Translations under genes and position numbers: made by a program
Notes under the pieces: model-generated
What the model saw: only the letters and a program-made list of their open reading frames with translations
Databases searched by the model: none
What the model was told of the DNA's origin: nothing
Shown here: positions 59,900 through 64,000 of the stretch, piece by piece
How positions within the stretch are numbered: position 1 is the first letter of the stretch
Layout: the number at the start of each line of letters is the position of its first letter
Assembly: GCA_964247055.1 (NCBI GenBank)
Contig: OZ176058.1
Location: 2,046,001 to 2,110,000 of the forward strand
Source of the DNA: Paragordius varius
Taxonomy: Eukaryota > Nematomorpha
DNA: 64,000 nt
Direction: 5' to 3'

Positions 59900-62881
59900 C
59901 ACTAGTCAACAAGGTTTTGCACCACCCCATATTTTTGTATTTTCAGATACCTAATATGATGGAAAGGCCAAAACAAAAAAAAATTTTGAGGCCACCAATA
60001 GGAATTTTCCAAAATTTAATTTTCAAATTTGTATTTAATTTAAAAAAAAACAATCATTCCTCGTGTACATATGTTTAAATATTCAAACGAGCAAGTCGAT
60101 ACAAGTAATATTCCAGAGCCAGGTATTTTCATTATAATTTTAGTACGAAAATGCAAAAATGATCCAAATAAATTTTGCATCTGTTGTGGTAAATATATAT
60201 TTAAGAACAATAACTCGCGGAATATTGATGTTATTACTGGAAAACTTTTTACAAAATATTTTGATACCAAAATTGATAATGACAGAGCATGGGCCCCCCA
60301 AAAAATATGCGACGCATGCCGAATCCTTTTGCACGGTTGGAAGAATCATAAAAATATAATGCCATTTTCCGTACCCATGATATGGCGTATCCCATCAAAT
60401 CATGATCAAGGTTCCCATAACATATATTTTAGAGTGCTATTTTTGTCTTTTTGATCATTTCAAAGCTTTTCGAGCAAAGCGATATAAAAAACCAATTGTT
60501 TACCCCGATGTACCTACCGCTATCAAACCAGTACCAAATGATCCAAATATACCAGCCCCAATATACGATGCCACAGATGATATTTTTATTGACGAAGACT
60601 CTACAGAAAATGTTATTGATGATCCATTAAATAAAACTTTATCTGAAAATGCCGTTGATCTTTATATTAAAAAATATAAACTGCCTAAAAATGCTGCTGA
60701 AGGGTTATTATCTCTTTTGCATGAGACAAACGTTATATCAAGCGGGAACGTTACTCGACATAGAAATAGACAATCGAAAATTTCTAAATTTTTTACGGAA
60801 CTTGATAAAATTATCCACTGCAATGATATAAAAGGATTAATGGAGGAGCTTAATACTTCCTACAATCCTGAAGATTGGGCTCTTTTCGTGGATAGCAATA
60901 TGGTTTTACTCTTATATATAATATTTAAAAGCTGAGTTTGAAGATGATATTACTCCATAAAACTAATGCCAAGAAACCAGTGGTTATTGTATATGGCCGA
61001 AAATGTAAAGAATCTTACCAAGTTTTTAAAGATACACTGGAAAAAATATCTTACAAAACTCATGGTTGGAATGTTGTGGGTGATTTTAAAGTAAAATCCG
61101 TGATATATTTTAGGTTTTATTAATGCTGGCAGGTCTTCAGGGTGGATTCCCTAAATACCACTGCTTGTTCTGTCTATGGAATAGCAGAATGAGGCACCAG
61201 CATTATGTAAAGAAGGGCTGGGGTGCTCGAAGTTATCTGATTGGAAATTTCAATCAAATTTTGGAGCCCCTTATAAATATTGAAAAAATATACATCCCTC
61301 CTCTGCATATATTGCTGGGAATTTTTTCAATATTTATAAAGAATCTTGAAAAAGATTCGGAGTCTTTTATTTATTTTCACAACCATTATAATCTCAGCAA
61401 AGCCAAAGATGAGGCTGGGGTTGCTAATGGCCCATTAATCAAAAATTTTTTTGAAGATAAATCTTTTTTAAACTTATTATCTATAAAAGAAAAAAAGGCT
61501 TTTGAAGCTTTAAAAAAATTCAACAGTGGTTTTTTAGGTATAATATATTTTTAAATATTAGGTTCACATAAGTCAGAAAATTATAAAATATTAGCTCAGG
61601 AGCTTGTAGAGAGTTTTCATCGGATGGGTATATTATTTCATAAAATGTAGGCTGTAATATGACCATGAAGCTACACGTAATACATGAACATATCGAAAAA
61701 TTCCCGCTCAATAACATTAGCGATCAAGTAGGCGAGCGTATGCATCAAGATATAAAAAGATTTGAAGCCAGATACAAGGCCCGAAATAATATTAACATGA
61801 TATCTGATTTTATTTGGAATTTTAATGCTATATAATTATTATTTTAATTACATACAATAAATAAATATTCATTTTATTTGATATATTATTAAAAATTTAT
61901 AGTTAAAAAGAAAATTTATATATAGATAATAATTTTAATATCTATTTATACAATTTTTTGTAAAGTACCTATATCCGAATAAATGGATATATAGTAATCA
62001 ACACAAAATTTGTACAAAAAATTTATTTGCATGAATAACAAAAGTCTAGGCATTAAATAAGATACTAAACAAGCTAAGAGCCATAGAATTAAAAATCTAA
62101 AAGGGCTTATGTATAGAGCTTTGCATATCCCCAAGCGATCCTATAATTATGCCACATATGGCAAAGATAACAATAAGTAAAATTGACATGTCAAATTACC
62201 AATTCACAGAATAAAGTTTGATAAATTCTACAATTAAATCGAATAAATAGATTAGGTAAATACAAATGGTCCAATTCCATCACAGTAAATTCTACTAAAA
62301 GTGGCTACACAACATCCATCTGAAATTCAAAAATAAAACAACCAATAAATTTAAAAAATACAGTATATCCCCTAGGAAAAAATAAAGGATTTTTTGTAAG
62401 AATCAACTCAAAAGTAAAGCCTAATAACTACTCGAAAGAACGAAAAATAACAAAAAAAATATAGCCTATCTAAAAGCCGAAGGTTTAAACCATGGAATGC
62501 CTTTTTTAGTATTTTTTTAAAAATTTTTTATACGTATTAAAAATTCACTTGAAGGAAAAAGGCGGAATTTTGGCGTTTAAGTCCGTACTATTTTTTTCTC
62601 TCTGATATTTAAATGACATATTTATATTCAAAAGATAGAGTTTAAAACGCTTTATTAAATGATATTAAGTTTATAATATAATAACATTTTATTATAAAGT
62701 TATTTTCGATTTTCTCTCGATTTTCTCTTGTTTTTGAAAAATTGAAAAACCTATAATATTTCAAAATCCTGATTGGCGGGATCAAAAAATTTTTCAGATT
62801 CGGTTTTAGAACACTGAAATCAGTCATAATTTAAAATTTTGAGTGGTGGTGCTCGAAAATGTCCAAATTTGTCGACTAGTG
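59900..62881 (+). mobile_element. CACTA transposon, apparently complete (2982 bp)
   Basis: Ends CACTAGTCAACAAGGTTTTG and (reverse strand) CACTAGTCGACAAATTTGGA, each followed inside by GCACCACC. Perfect 3-bp target duplication ATA at 59897-59899 and 62882-62884. It carries one gene, the transposase 60071-61835, and ~1 kb of non-coding 3' sequence (61840-62881) with no other gene. Ends share CACTAGNC(A/G)ACAA with the MITEs at 5137 and 16118, which could be mobilised by a related transposase. Confidence 0.9.
60071..61835 (+). CDS. CACTA/CMC-like transposase with six apparent micro-introns
   Basis: Seven segments join in frame: 60071-60122, 60144-60410, 60433-60902, 60932-61090, 61114-61537, 61562-61627, 61651-61835. 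They are separated by GT...AG gaps of 21, 22, 29, 23, 24 and 23 nt. The total is 1623 nt = 540 residues plus stop. N-terminal zinc ligands are C29, C32, C73, C76 (FCICCGKY; WAPQKICDAC), with VPMIWR at 94-99 and CYFC at 108-111. The core has D260 (ALFVDSN), D314 (VVGDFK), a C333-X2-C336...H344/H346 insert (YHCLFCLWNSRMRHQHY), and E508 (GERMHQDIKRF). This D-D-C2H2-E layout fits CMC transposases and a protein repeated in many arthropod genomes, in which each joined stretch runs without interruption (SNMLSLKMILLH, GDFKVLLMLAG, GFLGSHKSENYK, HRMGCNMTMKLH). No decay is seen, so it may be recently active. The superfamily call is inferred from ends, target duplication and layout. Confidence 0.85.
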
Positions 62882-62884
62882 ATA

Positions 62885-63056
62885 TGTAAATAACTAACTT
62901 AAGAGAGATTTAAACTACATAGTATCAGCAAATTATTGATGTTTGAATATTTTAAGATCAGATGTTTATAATAATCGGTTTTTGCTTTCCAAATTTTAGA
63001 CTCTATTAAAAAACTTTAAAAATATAGTTTTTTATCTAATTCAGGAGAACAATGCT

Positions 63057-63102
<46 letters not shown>

Positions 63103-63505
63103 TCAAAACTTAAATCAATTTGAAATTAAGCTTGGGTAAAAATTAACCCAAAGTGGAATAGCCTACAAAAAGGGTAATAAATTCATAAAAAAAATTTAGA
63201 AAATATTTAAAAAATATCAAAACTCGGCGGTTTTAAAATTATTTTGAAGGAAATTACTTATAACGGATGCCGGTTTACATGAAATTTCCACACCCCCAAA
63301 AAAATGTGTTAGCACAAGAATAATAAATAGACAATTCAATTTCATAGTTTTAAGCACCATACTTTAGAATAATTTTAAAGTTTTTTAATTTTTTTAAACT
63401 AAAAAAGCAAAAAAAAAATAAATATTTGACAAAAACTGTGTCACATCTATAACAATGCGGACGGCAGGCTAGGTTATATTGCTTTTTTTATAACCAAAAA
63501 ATGTG
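62885..63505. other. Flank of CACTA element, TA run, nothing coding
   Basis: 62885-63060 is the other half of the variant repeat. A TA run lies at 63059-63099; the rest shows no recognisable feature. Confidence 0.45.
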
Positions 63506-63760
63506 CAGTAAAAATGAAATTATACGGACAAAATGTACAAATATAAAGACCTTATAAATGTAAATTTTTTAAAAATAACTCATTTTTTAAATATTAAACT
63601 CTAAGATAGAGCTATTAAGACTAACACAATCAATTTTTTATTTTACAATTCTAACTAAATAGCTTATATAAGAAAAATTAAGGTTTTAAAAAGTATGGGG
63701 TTGTCTTTTGGAAAAAAATATTTGTCTTTCGTTTTATCCGTATAATTTCAATTTTCACTG
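63506..63760. mobile_element. CAGT palindromic MITE
   Basis: CAGTAAAAATGAAATTATAC ... TTTCAATTTTCACTG|TA. Confidence 0.85.
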
Positions 63761-63854
63761 TAATAAATGAACATTTGACGAGCATTTTAAATCTGAACAA
63801 AAACAAAATTGAGTTTTAACTTTGGACAATATAATAATTAAGTTACTTATTAGT

Positions 63855-63890
63855 AAATGGCTTCGCGGGCCGCATTTTAAATACATGGTA
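63855..63890. other. hAT-like terminus scrap
   Basis: AAATGGCTTCGCGGGCCGCA then TTTTAAATACATGG resembles the terminus at 7921-7952; no partner end. Confidence 0.35.
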
Positions 63891-64000
63891 TTCAATTTCA
63901 TTAGATTCCAAACATATTGACTATAAAATGCACAATACAATACAATAATTTTTTTCTAGTTCGTTAACACACCAGTTAAATAGACGACTACAGAAAATTT

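Noticed and set aside
1-64000. LTR retroelements, endogenous viruses, Polintons, rRNA and tRNA genes
   Set aside because: Looked for on both strands; no protease/integrase/capsid-like blocks, paired LTRs, or RNA-gene signatures were recognised.

Overview
The window is very AT-rich metazoan nuclear DNA, most likely from an arthropod and possibly an insect. The reasons are one intron-bearing host gene with low-complexity Asn/Lys insertions, a conserved arthropod-type CACTA-like transposase, mariner, hAT (ZBED5/SCAND3-like) and Helitron relics, and dozens of palindromic MITE-like repeats. The species cannot be named from the sequence. No rRNA, tRNA, CRISPR array, LTR retroelement or virus-like element was recognised.

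Host gene: the one clear cellular gene is a syntaxin-8 homologue (Qc-SNARE) on the minus strand, 39477 to 31014. It has eight coding exons whose splice phases all agree, giving a 373-residue protein. It ends in a SNARE motif and a C-terminal membrane anchor, and it is enlarged by an Asn-rich middle. Its introns carry several palindromic elements and a 0.9-kb minisatellite, and a repeat begins about 100 bp upstream of the start codon.

Left third (1-25.7 kb): a stack of nested transposons. Two diverged copies of a long repeat unit (about 780-6760 and 18300-25700) each carry different insertions. The first holds a minus-strand Helitron (3497-6352), which itself holds a 1.1-kb CACTA-type MITE (5137-6255). 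The second holds a 4.4-kb CACTG-ended element (19577-23970), which holds a transposase fragment, a LINE scrap and a 1.5-kb palindrome with 21-bp tandem repeats. Between them lie a second CACTA MITE (16118-17228), a decayed hAT element with a perfect 8-bp target duplication (12199-14485) and a second Helitron fragment (8820-9699).

Middle and right (25.7-64 kb): at least 16 copies of a 250-300 bp palindrome beginning CAGTAAAAATTG (Tc1/mariner-like ends), about ten copies of a palindrome with GGGGTA hairpins in its ends, and eight copies of a palindrome built on a 21-bp repeat (CAATTCAAATTCACCC...). There is also a LINE reverse-transcriptase relic (41.3-42.0 kb), a mariner transposase relic with a triplicated DNA-binding segment and an interrupting Helitron 5' end (45.7-47.2 kb), and a repeat-poor stretch at about 51-55 kb.

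Most notable: a near-intact CACTA element (59900-62881) with a 3-bp target duplication and matching ends. Its 540-residue transposase reads through only if six GT...AG segments of 21-29 nt are removed. After removal the frame is exact end to end and the catalytic D, D, C2H2-like and E signatures appear in order. Such micro-introns are far shorter than the syntaxin-8 introns (60-2879 nt), and at least one is absent from the related transposase fragment at 20.4 kb.
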